The notes: generated from the letters alone by a model not told the origin. DNA of 64,000 nucleotides from CAJBLF01 sp964495905 (GCA_964495905.1 CAZBWN010000078.1:1-64000); one strand, 5' to 3'; shown: positions 19,169 to 30,779, counted from the first letter of the stretch. Program-made: numbers and translations.

Positions 19169-20509
19169 TTATCTACTGTTCGGCAATTTTTTGTCGATTA
19201 TTGTTGATAAATATCCGGTGAGTATCCCTCGTGAGATGAAGAAGAGGTAATTGATCATGCTGTCTTCAAAGACATGGAGGAATATTCACATGATAAGGAG
19301 TGATACTCGTCAGATGTTGAGTCATATTCGAATAAGATATATTGTTTGCTCATGTATATTTGTATTCATTGTTTTGAATGCTTCTTGTATTTTTCTTGCT
19401 AGTCGGATGATCTGTAAAATGAGAAGTGTTCGTAAAATAAATCCTATAGTACCGATATCAAGCATCAACTGGATATAATAATTTTCCGGTAAGATAGTCC
19501 CATTGTAGTTGACTGCTGGTCATGACGTTCATAACCCATATCCGCTTGGTTGTGCGATAACGTATTGGATGCTGCCAAACTTTGCTTTGATATGTCCCAA
19601 TGTCGATGCTCATTTGAGTATACTGAGTCAAATCAATCCCATCAATAATGCTATTCATATTCCTCATGAGATCTTTTTGTGCTTTCTGATCCGCTGGATA
19701 TTTATGGCAGCTAATGCTACTATTCATCCGATAAATGCTGTCCTGGAAAGTGTTAATGCTATCGCCAAGATCCAAAGTCAGATTATAGAGATATTGATGA
19801 TTGTTTTTTTGTTGATAATCGCTAATTTTTTTATATCTTCAAATTTTTGCTTGAAAAAATATATCACTGCGGGCAGAAATGCTATCAAAAAATATCCATA
19901 ATTGTTGGGTCAGGAAAAAATCCCTTGTCGTCTTGATGTCCCTTGATATCAGGTCAAATAGTATATCGGCGGTTTAGCTCCGAATTTGAAATCATCAAAT
20001 GGTCCATATCCGATATGAAGGAAAAGATCCGGCCATATGAATTTTAATCCTTGTCGAAGGAATCCAGCGATGAGTGTGGTCACCAATAAATATTTTATGA
20101 AATTCAAAAAATTTCAGATTCATGATTCATGATTCATGATGGATGATGATTTAGTATTCCAAATGTAACCGATGAAAGTTGCAGAGAGGAAAATATAGAG
20201 GTAGAGGAGTCCGTATTTGATTCCTACGAAGATATCATACATTCATTTTCATTTGAGAAGCGATATCCCTACACCAAAGATGATGATGATGATGAAGGTG
20301 ATCCATGGTCGTTTCCATGTAGTGAGGTATGATTTGATGCTTTTGAAATTGATTATCGCTATGATAGCAAAAAAAAGCAACCAGATGGCGTCTCTTCCAA
20401 GTGCTGGGAGTTGCGGGTATGCTCATCCAAGTATTCCATATCAAACCACAGTAACCAAGATATGATAGAGTACTACGAATATCAAAAAAGCCTTCAAAAA
20501 TCTTATCAT
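19169..20509 (-). CDS. O-antigen ligase-like (Wzy_C) membrane protein
   Basis: A 446-residue polytopic membrane protein with about ten hydrophobic segments and a loop containing Q-G-T-S-R-R-Q-G-I-F-S-G-P-N-N-Y and later N-Y-Y-I-Q-L-M-L-D-I-G-T-I-G, which resembles the periplasmic loop and closing motif of O-antigen ligases/polymerases. About 20 UGAs read as Gly. Near 20118-20150 the words GATTCATGATTCATGATT, typical of spacer repeats, are in frame. Divergent from a GT2 glycosyltransferase, so probably part of a surface-glycan locus. Confidence 0.8.
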
Positions 20510-20619
20510 CCGGAGTGCTAATGATAAATATGTACTATATATATGTGTTCGTAAAATAAAAACAATGGAAAAATTATTCTAAATGCTTACACTCTTCTTG
20601 TTTACTTCTTTTCTATGGT

Positions 20620-21507
20620 ATGAAACTCAGTGTAGTCATCCCAACGAGGTGAGATCAGAATATGAAAAATATCATTGAATGTCTACAGAAACAGACTTTC
20701 AAAGATTTTGAAGTTATTTTTGTCGTAGATAAAATATTTGATCTATGATTCAAGATTCAAGATACATGAAATGTTCATTATATTACTAATTTAACCCACA
20801 TTATTCCTCATAACAACGCGAGTGCTTTGAGAAATCTCGGTATCAAAGAAGCCAAGGGCAAGTTTATCCAGCTCATGGATGATGATGAACGATTTGAAGA
20901 TGATTATCTTGAAAAATCGTTAGCTCTTTGGGATCAGTATCATAAAAAAATATCTACAGATTTTGTGCTTACGTCTACCTTGATGTATAGAAAGACGTGA
21001 GCAATCCAAAACCAAGGATTTTCTTATTTCAATTATCTGTTATCAAGACCTATCCCTCAAAGATTGTGAGCAAAAAAATGGGAGTATATCCAGATGTATT
21101 CATGAAATTCTCTTTTGGCTCCTGCATATATATTCAAGACAAACCTTTTTGATGAACAGTTAGATTTCGTCTATGAAGACTTGGATTTTTCATATAGGAT
21201 CCATCGTGCCGGATATCCGATCATTGTTTTGCGTGATTTGAAAATATATCATATGGAGAGAGATAAGACTAAACTCGAAGAAGCACGAGTCGGTAATGTC
21301 TATTCCGCTTATAGGAAAGCAAAACATAGGATGCTTTTTGTCCAAAAATATTGAACTGTCATCCAAAAAATACAATTTTACTTGCTGGGATTTCGAGGCC
21401 AGCCCTTATGGCTTATGTTGAAGGTTTTGATCTATGCTAAATGAAAAGAAAAATGGAATCTTTTAAAAGCGATTTGTAAATGAACATTCTATCGATGTTT
21501 CAAATAA
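20620..21507 (+). CDS. Family 2 glycosyltransferase
   Basis: A 295-residue GT-A-fold enzyme: S-V-V-I-P-T-R-G-D at the start, N-N-A-S-A-L-R-N-L-G-I-K-E-A, the metal-binding run M-D-D-D-E and a downstream V-Y-E-D-L-D-F-S-Y-R acceptor-base motif. Ten or so UGAs as Gly, beginning with the first G. In its N-terminal third the segment encoded at 20747-20776 is built of GATTCAAGATTCAAGA words, again a spacer-type repeat in frame. Likely adds a sugar to a surface polymer with the neighbouring ligase. Confidence 0.88.
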
Positions 21508-21541
21508 AAAAAAAGGGATAGGTGATACCTATCCTTTTTAC
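21507..21541. terminator. Bidirectional terminator
   Basis: GGATAGG-tgata-CCTATCC with A tract on one side and T tract on the other, lying between two convergent genes. Confidence 0.85.
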
Positions 21542-21542
21542 A

Positions 21543-22292
21543 TTATACTACTTGATTTTTTTTGACCATCATATCTCGAATTTCTGTTGAACGATCCCAA
21601 TCTTCTGCTTCATTTGATATTTCAAGCTCTTTTTGGAGTTCTTCTACCGACATGTCTTCAAGTTTTCTGTTTTTTAGTTTATCCAGGATGAACTTTAAGA
21701 TGTTTTCATCTGCAAGAAAGTTTACTATTGTTCCCCCTTCGCTTTCTTCTTCATTTAATTCTGAGAAATCTTGTTCGTATGTCTTGAGTACCTCAAAACT
21801 CATTTCTTCTAATTTTGCTTTGATATATTTTCTTAATGCTTTTCTATCCTCAAGACAATCTTTTTCCTCAGGTGAAGTACCTAAGCTTTGATTTATCCTT
21901 ACTAAAGATTCAAATAATTCATTCAAATCCATTCTTGGATAGAGTTGTTTTCGATAATCGGATTGTTTGTAAACTTCAATTTTTACAGGGTAGGGACCTA
22001 TGATATCTTCATTTTCTTTGATAGCTTTCTCTTTTTTTTGATCTATCTTTTCATGATAGAAATAAAAAGCTATGTTGAAGTCTATCTCAAAGTCGTCTTT
22101 CCCTGCCCCAATTCTTTTGATAGGGATGATGTGTGATTTTTCTGTGTTTTTAGTTGCTGAGATACTCCCATTACTATCTATAAATAGATTGTTATCTATA
22201 AGAGTCACAGCTCCTGCAGATAGGTATCCCTCTTGTCCAACTTCCATTTGAAACATCAGGGTGTTTACCATAATAATTCCGTTGATTTTCAT
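21543..22292 (-). CDS. Hypothetical protein with C-terminal UVR-like motif
   Basis: A 249-residue soluble protein. The last 35 residues (M-S-V-E-E-L-Q-K-E-L...A-E-D-W-D-R-S-T-E-I-R-D) look like a UVR motif, the helical hairpin found in UvrB, UvrC and McsA that mediates protein contacts. An upstream I-K-A-K-L-E-E-M region is helical. The rest is not recognised. About 12 glycines, none UGA; own promoter and A-rich leader. Confidence 0.65.
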   Translation of the reverse strand: MKINGIIMVNTLMFQMEVGQEGYLSAGAVTLIDNNLFIDSNGSISATKNTEKSHIIPIKRIGAGKDDFEIDFNIAFYFYHEKIDQKKEKAIKENEDIIGPYPVKIEVYKQSDYRKQLYPRMDLNELFESLVRINQSLGTSPEEKDCLEDRKALRKYIKAKLEEMSFEVLKTYEQDFSELNEEESEGGTIVNFLADENILKFILDKLKNRKLEDMSVEELQKELEISNEAEDWDRSTEIRDMMVKKNQVV

Positions 22293-22339
22293 ATCTTTAT
22301 GTTTTTTTAGTGAGTTTTTTATTTTTTGTTTGAAACAAT

Positions 22340-22367
22340 ACTATACTAATATACTAGCATTTGTCAA
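22340..22367 (-). promoter_or_regulatory. Promoter for the 21543-22292 gene
   Basis: Minus strand TTGACA, 16-bp spacer, TATAGT. Confidence 0.65.
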
Positions 22368-22378
22368 TCTATTTGTTT

Positions 22379-22894
22379 TTATTGTATTATTTGTTTTTTT
22401 GTGTGTTTTGATCTTTTTTTGTAGAAATATATACTGAAGAGTACTACTAATACTATTATGTTCGGAATGAAGATTATCTTATTGCTTCGAGGGATCCCAT
22501 TGAAGACATACTTGGAAATCGGCCAGAGAAATGGTGTAGGAAAAAATGCTATTCAGTGTGTAGGGATATCTATGAGAATATGCAGTAATCGTGCATAGCT
22601 CGCTTTGACGGGTTTTTTATATATCAGCCAAAGCACTCCAAAGACAACTGTCCGCGTGACAAGGCTATGGGTAACATTATATATGTCATGTACATAATTT
22701 GGTACGATATGTCATGGTCAGAAAAAACTGCCCCCATTGCCTCATGATAGTAAAGCGATGATAACTGTAGCAAATGGTAATCCAAACGCTAAAAAATCTG
22801 GTAATATGCCAAATGCCGCTGCAAGCCAGAATTCTTTCTTGTTTTTGTTGCCAAATATGACTCATCCGTAGAGACCGTGAGAAATGATATCCAT
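22379..22894 (-). CDS. YdjM/LbxC-like membrane-bound metal-dependent hydrolase
   Basis: A 171-residue membrane protein beginning M-D-I-I-S-H-G-L-Y-G, followed by G-I-L-P-D-F, T-H-S-L-V and L-H-I-L-I-D-I-P-T-H-G: the spaced His/Asp residues are those of the YdjM-type hydrolase family. Seven UGAs as Gly. Substrate unknown. It overlaps the promoter of the gene downstream on the same strand. Confidence 0.7.
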
Positions 22895-22950
22895 TTTAAA
22901 ATAATTAATAATTAAAAATGAATAATGAATAATTTCGGATTTTTCAATAT
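22895..22950. repeat. AATTAAAAATGAATAATG spacer repeat
   Basis: AT-rich spacer of AATAATTAAAAATGAATAATG words, also seen at 3430-3465, 39238-39265 and 41146-41180, and inside the downstream coding region at 23333-23372. Confidence 0.65.
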
Positions 22951-23952
22951 TTAAATTTTAAGTTCTTCAAGGGTGTGTTGCATTTTGAGGATTTTCTTTT
23001 GGTAGGGATAGACTTTTGTCGGAACACCTAGGAAACTTGCTACCAAAAATAAGTGTAATCTGCTTGTGATGACCATATGCGCTTGAGCGAGTGTTTTTAT
23101 GAAAGATCCAAAATCTTCTTCTCGATCCATCATATTAAATTGCTGATCTTTTATTCCCGTTCCTGTTTGTATCTTACGTGCATATCTCATATCATCGTAA
23201 TGTTCTCCTTTTCCTTTGGCAACTGGGATATATATGATTTCATATCATTGATTATAGAGTTTTTTTACATCTTGGATGATTTCTGCAAGAAATTGCTCTG
23301 CATTCTTATTTAAATTTACTATAATATACTTTTTTCAATTATTCATCATTCATTCTTCATTTTTCATTTTTTTTCGCGGATACGCGAAAAAAGAGGTATC
23401 CATGAAGAATTCTACGTTATGATATCCATATGTTTTAAGTGCATGAACCGTTTCGTGATCTCTTGCGAAGATGTGTTTCGTCCTTTTGAGGATACGTGTG
23501 AAGAGGAATCTATTGAATATTTTTTTGGGTACTTGTATCCCTCACATCAGATAACGAGGTTTTCTGAGGCAGGGGAGGAGTGATGCTAACCGATATCGAT
23601 AGGAATTTTTGTTTTCTTCTGTGATGATTTCTCCTCCTCCGACAATCACTGCATCAACTTTTCTATAGAGTTTTCGTTCTTTCAACTTTTCTTCGCGAAG
23701 GTATCTGATCCATGAGCGAAAACCTTTTGGTATCTCGGTTACAAAGGTGATTTTTGAGACATCTACAAATTGGCTAAAGAAGTTTTTGAGCCGTTCTGGA
23801 TCATAAGCAGCGATAGTTATATTTTTTTCTTCTTGTAGCAATAATTTGACCGTTCATAATAAAATCAACTCGTCTCCTAGATTTTTGTAGGATCGATTGC
23901 CGATGATGAGAATATTTTTTTCTGAAATATCTAGTTTGTCATTAACTTTCAT
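22951..23952 (-). CDS. Polysaccharide pyruvyl transferase family protein
   Basis: A 333-residue protein of the CsaB/WcaK type that transfers pyruvate ketals to glycans. Visible: N-R-S-Y-K-N-L-G-D-E-L near the N-terminus, V-I-V-G-G-G-E-I-I-T, F-A-R-D-H-E-T, and the C-terminal V-I-T-S-R-L-H-L-F-L motif. Five UGAs as Gly. Between the two domains the peptide KMKNEEGMMNNG is encoded by the ATGAAAAATGAAGAATGA words of spacer repeats. If pyruvylated wall polymers are made, they could bind the SLH protein, as known in other bacteria; this link is inference. Confidence 0.82.
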
Positions 23953-23967
23953 AGGTATCTATTACAT

Positions 23968-23995
23968 AAAAAAAGACTGCTATTTTATAGCAGTC
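23968..23995 (-). terminator. Terminator of the giant repeat protein gene
   Basis: Minus strand GACTGCTA-taaaa-TAGCAGTC followed by seven T. Confidence 0.85.
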
Positions 23996-24024
23996 CTTCA
24001 AATTTATGCAAGTGAAATTTTTTA

Positions 24025-27000
24025 TTAAGGATTTATCCAGAATTTAGGAGTGATATTATTTAGATAAGCGACATATTCTGTTTTTTTGTCTTCTAATGTC
24101 GGTGATACATCTTTGAGATTTCCGAATCGTCCAGCGGTTAATGCTTCTATATCGAAAATTTTCCATGTCTTTGCGAATTCTATATCTCCTCCTGGTCGAG
24201 AAATATTGAAAGGATTATCTCCTGCTCTATAGTTTTTGAAGATATCTTTGATCTTATTAGTAAGGCTTGCTGCTTTTAATAGCTCTAGATAGTTGGTATC
24301 AACATCATCTGGGAATACAATTCCTGAATTTTTGATAGCTCTTGTATTAAGGTCTATTTTTGTTGTTTGTCCGTATGTTTCAAAAACTGCATCTGATACA
24401 GATCAACTTATCTTGATGGAATCTTTTCTGTCGCTTGGCATCTTTTCATAAAAAAGATTCATAGCATTTAATATCTTCAATTCTGCCTCTTGTTGGTCTT
24501 TTCCTACCATTGCTTTGATGTTTACGCTATTGCCTGTACGATCTCGGGTTGTATTGAGATAGTCTATATATTTCTGTTTGTTGCTAGATAGTACTTCTGA
24601 TACGTTGTCTAATTTACCAAACAATCCTCCTGATATCACATCTAGGTTTCCATCTTTGGCATCAAAAGCTATATCTCCTGTGCTCATATTATACGGAAGC
24701 CCTTTTTCTGTTTCCTTCGATTTACAGACTTTTTTGATGTAATTGGTGAGGCTCGCTGCTTTGAAGAGTTCGAAATAATCAGGGAATGAACGTGGTGTAA
24801 ATCCTGTCATATTCTTGTTTGTTAGATTGATTGTTGTTGTCTCTCCATACGTTGTAAACTTTAATACGGATAGTGTTCAATCAATATCAACGTTTTTGTC
24901 TGCGTTCGGCATGTATTCATAAAATTCATTTATACCTTTATGAATCTCTTTTCTTATTGCCGCATCTGTAGTAAGAGCATCTATTTTGCTATTTAATCCG
25001 TTATATTCCGGGGCTGCTGGTTTCTCCTTTCATTTAAATGGATTTGGTATGACTATAGGATTTGGCGGTGCGATTCTCCAATCTCTTAGTCCATTGAGAT
25101 ATGTTATATATTGTTCTTGATATTTTTCTAGAATTGGAGATGTCTCATTGAGAGATCCTTTCTCTATCACTCTTGTATCAGTATCTGTAGAAACTACTGC
25201 AGAGTCATTGAAGAAGATACCCATTCATGGAACACTATAGAACGGATCTTTCTTCATAGCTAGTTTATCTTTGCATATATCTTGTATTCTGTTAGTAAGA
25301 TTTGCTGCTTTAAATGCTTCATAATAGCTATCAAATCTTGATGGAGTGAAGCCTACTAGCTCTTTTTTGCTAAGATTGATAGTAGATGTCTGATCATATG
25401 TTTTGAAAGTCATTGCGTCTCGTGTACCATCGATTTCTATGTGTTTTGGACCACTTGGCATTGTTTCCCAGAATGTATTGATAGCGAGAAGCAAGTCTTT
25501 TTCTTTTTTTGCATCTCCCTTTGCCAATTCTTTGACTTTATCAGCTAATCCTGTTTGATCTACCACTTCTATTTTTTTGTAGAATATATCTCCTCTTTTT
25601 TCTAAATCTTCGAGACTGGTAGTGTTTTCTCCTGAAATATATTTGTCTATCAGATATTGTGTTTCAGGATTCATTTTATCATATTGTTTTGTTTCCATAA
25701 GATTTGTCACCTCACCGAGTCTTACAATCGCTTCTGCTGCCTTAGTATTGAAATCTCCATCAGGATTGTTTTCTAATTTATCTCGAACATTTTCTCATAG
25801 CATAGCTTTTAATGTAAGATCTATTACATGTCTTTCATCATTTTTTCCTACGGAATTTTGAAGGAATGCTGCTGCAGTTGGGTTCTTTTTCGGTCCGCTT
25901 TTGAATATATCCAGCAATGCTTGATATTGATTTGGATCGACTTTTATCCTATCTCCATCTTTGATCAAAAAGCTTTTCATCTCTCCATATTTCAGTCCAT
26001 TGAAGAGAGCAGTTGATCATGGAAATCATTCAATAAATTTGATATGGTTTTCTTTGTCTTGTGCTTCTTCTTTTTCTGTCTTATTTTTTTCTGTTCTTGC
26101 TCCTGTTTCTGTTTCTTTTGAGCTTGATCCAGCACCTGCTATTGTTTTTGTAATCTCTCCTCAAGTAAATAATTTTGTCAGTCCTTCTCCTTTTCGTGCG
26201 TTCAATCAGAAGGTAAGACCTAGAGGAATCCCTACTCGAGCTAGATTTGATCAGTCATATATCCCTGTTTTTTCTTTTTTATCACTTTTAAATACTATAT
26301 TATATGCACTAGAAAGCATTTTCCATCCTAAGAAAATTCCTCCGGCTGCAACAGCTATATTACCTGCTCCTGACCAGAATTGCTTCTGTTCTGAAGTCAT
26401 ATGAGTCTGATCTAATAGATATTTGCTTAATCCATTTATTCCTCATTTTTCAAATGCTTCTTTGTAATCATTATATTGCGTTGTAAATTGCTCATCACTT
26501 TTTTTCCCTGTTCATCTCATATCTTTTTCAAGATTTCCTGTTGTTCCTGTTGATGTTTTGCCAGAAATTTTATTGAGCTCTTTGAGTTGTTCAGGTGTCG
26601 GTTTTATTTTCATCAACTCAAAAAATTCTTTTGTGTGTACAGGTATAAATGGATGTTCTGATGGTTTGAATGTGTTAGGTTCATTGATCACTTTGCTGAG
26701 ATATTTTTCCATATCTTGAAGATCCTGGCTAAGTTCTTGTCTTTTTGCTCCTGTGAGTTTTAGTTCATCCAAAATTGCATATTCATTATTTATTTTTTTG
26801 AGTGATTTGGTTAATTTTTTAGCATCTGACTTGCCATATCCTATAATTTCAAAATAAGGCGTTGTATCTCATGTTTCTTCAATGATGCTATTTCTTGTAA
26901 GGATAAAATCAGGGACTTCTTTACCAAGATCTTCTATCCTATCGCTGAATTGTTTGAGTGTCATCTTCATATCCATAGCGTTGGTGTCATCCATCTTCAC

Positions 27001-27693
27001 TTCTTTGATTGTATTGATCTCTTTTTTGTCTTGAGCATCTATATCCCGATCAATCGTGTATTTTTTGTCTTTGTTATTCGCTAATCGTTCTATCTGTTTC
27101 TTCATTTTGTTGAGCTCTTTGATACGTCTCTTTATCTCTATTTTATTTACCTTTCGAAGTTCTTTGTCTTTTCTGTCATATTTTGTATTGAAAATCGATC
27201 CAGAATCTCAGGCCAAATCTTTTTCCTGTTCGAAAAAAGCGATCAATCTCTCAATCTTATATTTTACGTTTTCTATGTCAGTCGCTTTTTTCAAAAGCTT
27301 TTCGTTTTTTTTGATTTGATCTGCTAAATCAGCAAGATCTTCTTTTGTCTCTGTGAAAACTATATCAACTTTAGTCTTTTTTTCAAATTCTGAAACTTCT
27401 ATTACCGCTTTTTTCTCGGTATCTCGCTTTTCTGTCTTAGCAAGATCTTTATAAAAATCCTGAATGAATGTAGTGAAATCCACTTTTCCATTTACTGCAA
27501 ATTTGTTTACGTTATCGATAGCAAATATATATTTTTCCTTGTCTTGTTTGATTGTTAATTTTTCATCAAAAAGATCGTTCACCTCGTTTTGGTGCAACTT
27601 AGTTTGGAAATCTTTGCTTGTAGAAATTACCTGATCGCCATATGGTTCTCAGATTTCTGCTCTTTGTATAGGAAGTTCTCTAGTTGTTAACAT
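24025..27693 (-). CDS. Giant repeat protein, function unknown
   Basis: A 1222-residue protein. The N-terminal 400 residues are highly charged, Lys/Glu-rich and predicted helical/coiled. A Gly/Ala-rich hydrophobic segment lies near residues 430-450 and may cross a membrane. The C-terminal 600 residues hold three diverged repeats of roughly 200 residues, each with a short G-F-T-P-x-x-F-like entry, Y-Y/F-E-x-F/L-K-A-A-x-L-T-N-x-I and a M-P-S/N turn. About ten UGAs as Gly. No family recognised. A structural, cytoskeletal or surface role is possible. Confidence 0.75.
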
Positions 27694-27771
27694 CCGTATA
27701 GGGTAAATAAAACTTTATACACTCAAGTATATCCACAAAAGAGAGAATTGCCAAAAAACTTGCTTTAAATA

Positions 27772-27797
27772 AAAAAATAGGGTTGACAAAAACCCTA
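27772..27797 (-). terminator. Terminator of the 27826 gene
   Basis: Minus strand AGGGTT-tttgtc-AACCCT followed by ATTTTTTTATTT. Confidence 0.8.
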
Positions 27798-27825
27798 AAA
27801 ATGATTGAAATCGCTATTTTGCGCA

Positions 27826-28425
27826 CTATTCGTTAAGGGAAAGTTCTTTTTTGATGGTATCTTCAAATTCTATGGCTTTTTCTGTGGAAAGTTTCTCTGT
27901 CAGATGGTAATATTCTGCTATGTGTGTCAGTAGCTTGGTAAATTCTTTCTTATCTATCACGATATTGTCATGATATTTAGGGAGTAGCTTTTTGATATAT
28001 TCAATGTATTTAGTCAAATGAATATCACCATCAAAATAAAAAATATCCTGATAGAATGATTGTAGTTCTAACTCTTTGATTTCCTCTTGATAAAAAGGCA
28101 TAAATATACCCACAACTACTACAGTATTCATACTTTTCCTTAAATGTACAAGTTCTGTCTCTTCGTTTCTTGTTTTGAAAAATACGGTATATATCTGTTT
28201 TATTACATGATCGTTTTTGATATCTTTCAATAAAAATGCAAGAAATTTAGCGAACTTAGCGTTGGTTGCTTTATCATTTTTGATATCTTGACTTACTTGT
28301 TGGGCTTTTTTCTGGTCATCTTGTATCCTTCTTATTGCAGCTTCGGTGATTTTGTTGCTATCTTCCCTGACTTCTCATCAGACATTAATGCCGTCTAACC
28401 CGGTTCATCCTACTTCGTCTGCCAT
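27826..28425 (-). CDS. Hypothetical soluble protein
   Basis: A 199-residue charged, mostly helical protein with a Gly-rich N-terminus (D-E-V-G-G-T-G-L-D-G-I-N-V-G-G) where four of the glycines are UGA. No domain recognised. It sits upstream of the giant repeat protein on the same strand but has its own terminator. Confidence 0.65.
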
Positions 28426-28486
28426 AGTTTTTTACTAAATGAGTAAAAAATTGCTTATTTACGCTTGAAAATGTATGCTTTTGTTC

Positions 28487-28514
28487 TTGAAATTCAACAG
28501 TAATTATATATACA
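28487..28514 (+). promoter_or_regulatory. tRNA-Ser/tRNA-Met promoter
   Basis: TTGAAA, 16-bp spacer, TATACA, about 40 nt before the tRNA pair. Confidence 0.6.
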
Positions 28515-28555
28515 AGCACCACACGATTTTTTTGTTGTCCCAAAAACCTTGAAAA

Positions 28556-28642
28556 GGTGAGGTGGATGAGTGGTCGAAGTCAGCTCACTGCTAACGAGTC
28601 GGACGAGAAATCGTCTCGGGGGTTCGAATCCCCCCCTCACCG
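28556..28642 (+). tRNA. tRNA-Ser(GCU)
   Basis: Acceptor GGTGAGG/CCTCACC, long variable arm, anticodon loop CTGCTAA (GCU), T arm with GGTTCGAATCC. Discriminator G; CCA not encoded. Confidence 0.95.
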
Positions 28643-28652
28643 AAGGCAACAT

Positions 28653-28726
28653 GGCTCTGTAGCTCAGCAGGTTAGAGCGCGTCTCTCATAAGGACGAGGT
28701 CGGGAGTTCGAGTCTCCCTGGAGCCA
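28653..28726 (+). tRNA. tRNA with CAU anticodon (Met, or Ile2)
   Basis: Acceptor GGCTCTG/TGGAGCC, D arm AGCTCAGCAGGTTAGAGC, anticodon loop CTCATAA (CAU). The lack of the initiator's C1-A72 mismatch suggests elongator Met; a lysidine-modified Ile tRNA cannot be excluded. 11 nt after tRNA-Ser. Confidence 0.9.
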
Positions 28727-28783
28727 ATTCAAAAAGAAAACCGTCATTCAAAAATATCTTTATTTATTATTTATCTTAATCTT

Positions 28784-28957
28784 ATGGCTAAAAAGAAGTG
28801 ATGAAGAATTATTGTTGCAATGCAATGTAAGGACTGTGGAAAGACCAATTATCACACGACTATAAACAAGACCAACACTCAAAAATTGGAATTGACTAAG
28901 TACTGTAAACAAGACAAGAAAAAAACATCTCATGTATCGAGAGAAAAATTGAAATAA
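28784..28957 (+). CDS. rpmG: Ribosomal protein bL33
   Basis: A 57-residue protein: M-A-K-K-K-G-G-R start (both G are UGA), C-K-D-C-G metal knuckle and K-Y-C-K-Q; the fourth cysteine of the usual zinc site is missing (Q-D instead of x-C). First gene after the tRNA pair. Confidence 0.88.
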
Positions 28958-29018
28958 TCCTATTGTTTCACACCGATAAAATTATCGGCATATCTTTTAA
29001 TTTATTTATACATTTACT

Positions 29019-29318
29019 ATGTTAGTAATTAGACTTTCCAGACATTGAAGAAAAAATTTAGCTATTTATAGAGTTGTTCTTTCAGAACATACTAAACCCG
29101 TCAAATTCTGATACAAAGAAGTATTATGATCATATGATCCTCAAAAACATGAATTCAAAGCTGATGTAGAATCTATCATTTCTTGGATCGGAAAATGAGC
29201 TCAACCTTCAGAAAGAGTGGCAAAACTTTTGTTGAAAGAGACAAAAGATGAACTCTTCAATAAATTTATAGAACACAGAGAAAGAAAGGGAACAACTAAA
29301 AAGGAAGAAAAGAAATAA
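29019..29318 (+). CDS. rpsP: Ribosomal protein bS16
   Basis: A 99-residue small-subunit protein: M-L-V-I-R-L-S-R-H-G-R-K start, Y-R-V-V-L-S-E, G-S-Y-D-P, and W-I-G-K-G-A-Q-P-S-E-R-V. Four UGAs as Gly including those of H-G-R and G-S-Y-D. Confidence 0.93.
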
Positions 29319-29349
29319 TCAATTCCTTTAAATCTTTTTTCTTTTTACC

Positions 29350-29793
29350 ATGAATACTATCTATTCTAATGCTGATTTTCAAAATGTCATCTTGACTGTT
29401 TTGGCCTTGGTAGTACTTTTGGTGATTGTCTGATGCATATATACTTTTATTCGTGCAATCATTCTTTTCGTTTTTTCTCATAGCAAAGAAGAAAATAAGA
29501 AAAAAGGGCGAAATAGCATCAGATTTATGATTATTTGAGTTGTTTTGACTATTTTTCTTTTGGCTATCGTTCCTGTTGTTTTAAAACTCATGAAAGTACC
29601 AGAATATAGTAGCTATACTGCACCAAGAATTTTTAGTAGGGCAGGTGAGCTTGTAAATTGACTTTTTAACCTTGGTAATGTAATCACACAAAGTCAACAA
29701 AACAGTCAGTATAATGGTCAACTCTATCAAAATATTGATTCTTCCAATCCACAGCTTCCTCAGCCTATTACAAATGATACGTATAATCTCTAA
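29350..29793 (+). CDS. Hypothetical membrane protein
   Basis: A 147-residue protein with two transmembrane helices (about residues 14-42 and 60-82) around a short basic loop, and a Gln/Asn-rich extracytoplasmic tail. Three UGAs as Gly. It follows rpsP by 31 nt. No family recognised. Confidence 0.65.
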
Positions 29794-29887
29794 TACTTTG
29801 CATATCGAACAATTAAAATATATTTGAAAAAGTGTAATAAATCATTACCACTTTCACTATCCATCCTTTTAATTCTTCCATTTTGAG

Positions 29888-30529
29888 ATGCATAAAAAAT
29901 TTAATCTTCCTGAAAAAATCTCGAAATTCGCTCAAAAATTCTGAAGATTCACTAAACATCAAAAAATATTTGTTCTCTATCTTTGGGCACTTTCTTTTTT
30001 TCTTTTAGTGTTACCATTGATTAAAATTTCTCCTGTGAGTGCTACATCTCACTCAGTACGATTATTTAGTAAGGGTCTATTTACAAGTTTATTGATTATT
30101 CTTGTAAGTATGACTGTACTTTTGAGTTGGAATATGAGCTTTAAATTTAAAAATTTCATCATCGGATATTTCGGATTCAAAGAAAATGATTCACTTTTCA
30201 ATTTTGGATTCTTATGGATCATTGCAACAGCTTTTCTAGTTATGGGTGATGCAATCAGAGTTGTAGGAAACACTACAGATACTATCAAACTTAGCTGATC
30301 ATATTATTTCATCCAACTCTTTTTACTTTTGGGATTAGTATTGACTCTAATGTCTGTGCTTAAGCATGCTAAAGAAAATTCTAATAAGACTAAGATTGTT
30401 AACGTTGTAGATGAAGATGCTATGAAAGATATCCAACATAAAAAATCATTCAAAGGGCTCTTTGATGAAGAAGAGGAGGAAGAACAACCAAAACAACATC
30501 ATACTATCCATGAACATCATTTTGAATAA
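29888..30529 (+). CDS. Hypothetical polytopic membrane protein
   Basis: A 213-residue protein with four hydrophobic segments (near residues 25-45, 60-80, 105-120 and 140-160) and a cytoplasmic acidic tail (E-E-E-E-E-E) ending in His-rich H-H-T-I-H-E-H-H. The His cluster could bind metal. Two UGAs as Gly. Function unknown. Confidence 0.65.
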
Positions 30530-30560
30530 TTTTTATTTGATTGTTTCCAATTAATAGATC

Positions 30561-30761
30561 ATGATAAGCATCAACAATCAATGTATAGGATGTGGCATGT
30601 GCCAAAGCATAATTGATACTGTTTTTAAGGTTGAGGGTATACCAGCAAAAGTCATCAGACAACCAAAAACACCTGAAGAAGAAAAATTATGTGAACAAGC
30701 AATAGAAAGTTGTCCTACACATGCTATACTTAATGATGCAAATATGAAAATGGCAGCATAA
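30561..30761 (+). CDS. 4Fe-4S ferredoxin
   Basis: A 66-residue single-cluster ferredoxin: C-I-G-C-G-M-C near the N-terminus and C-P-T-H-A-I near the C-terminus give four ligands for one [4Fe-4S] cluster. A possible electron donor for radical SAM or other Fe-S enzymes elsewhere in the genome, but it is 26 kb from that cluster. Confidence 0.85.
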   Translation: MISINNQCIGCGMCQSIIDTVFKVEGIPAKVIRQPKTPEEEKLCEQAIESCPTHAILNDANMKMAA

Positions 30762-30779
30762 TCGTGCTACAAAAAAATA

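Noticed and set aside
19458..19775. 105-codon minus-strand open frame
   Set aside because: It is in a different frame from the membrane ligase-like protein that occupies this strand; the latter has consistent hydrophobic segments and motifs.
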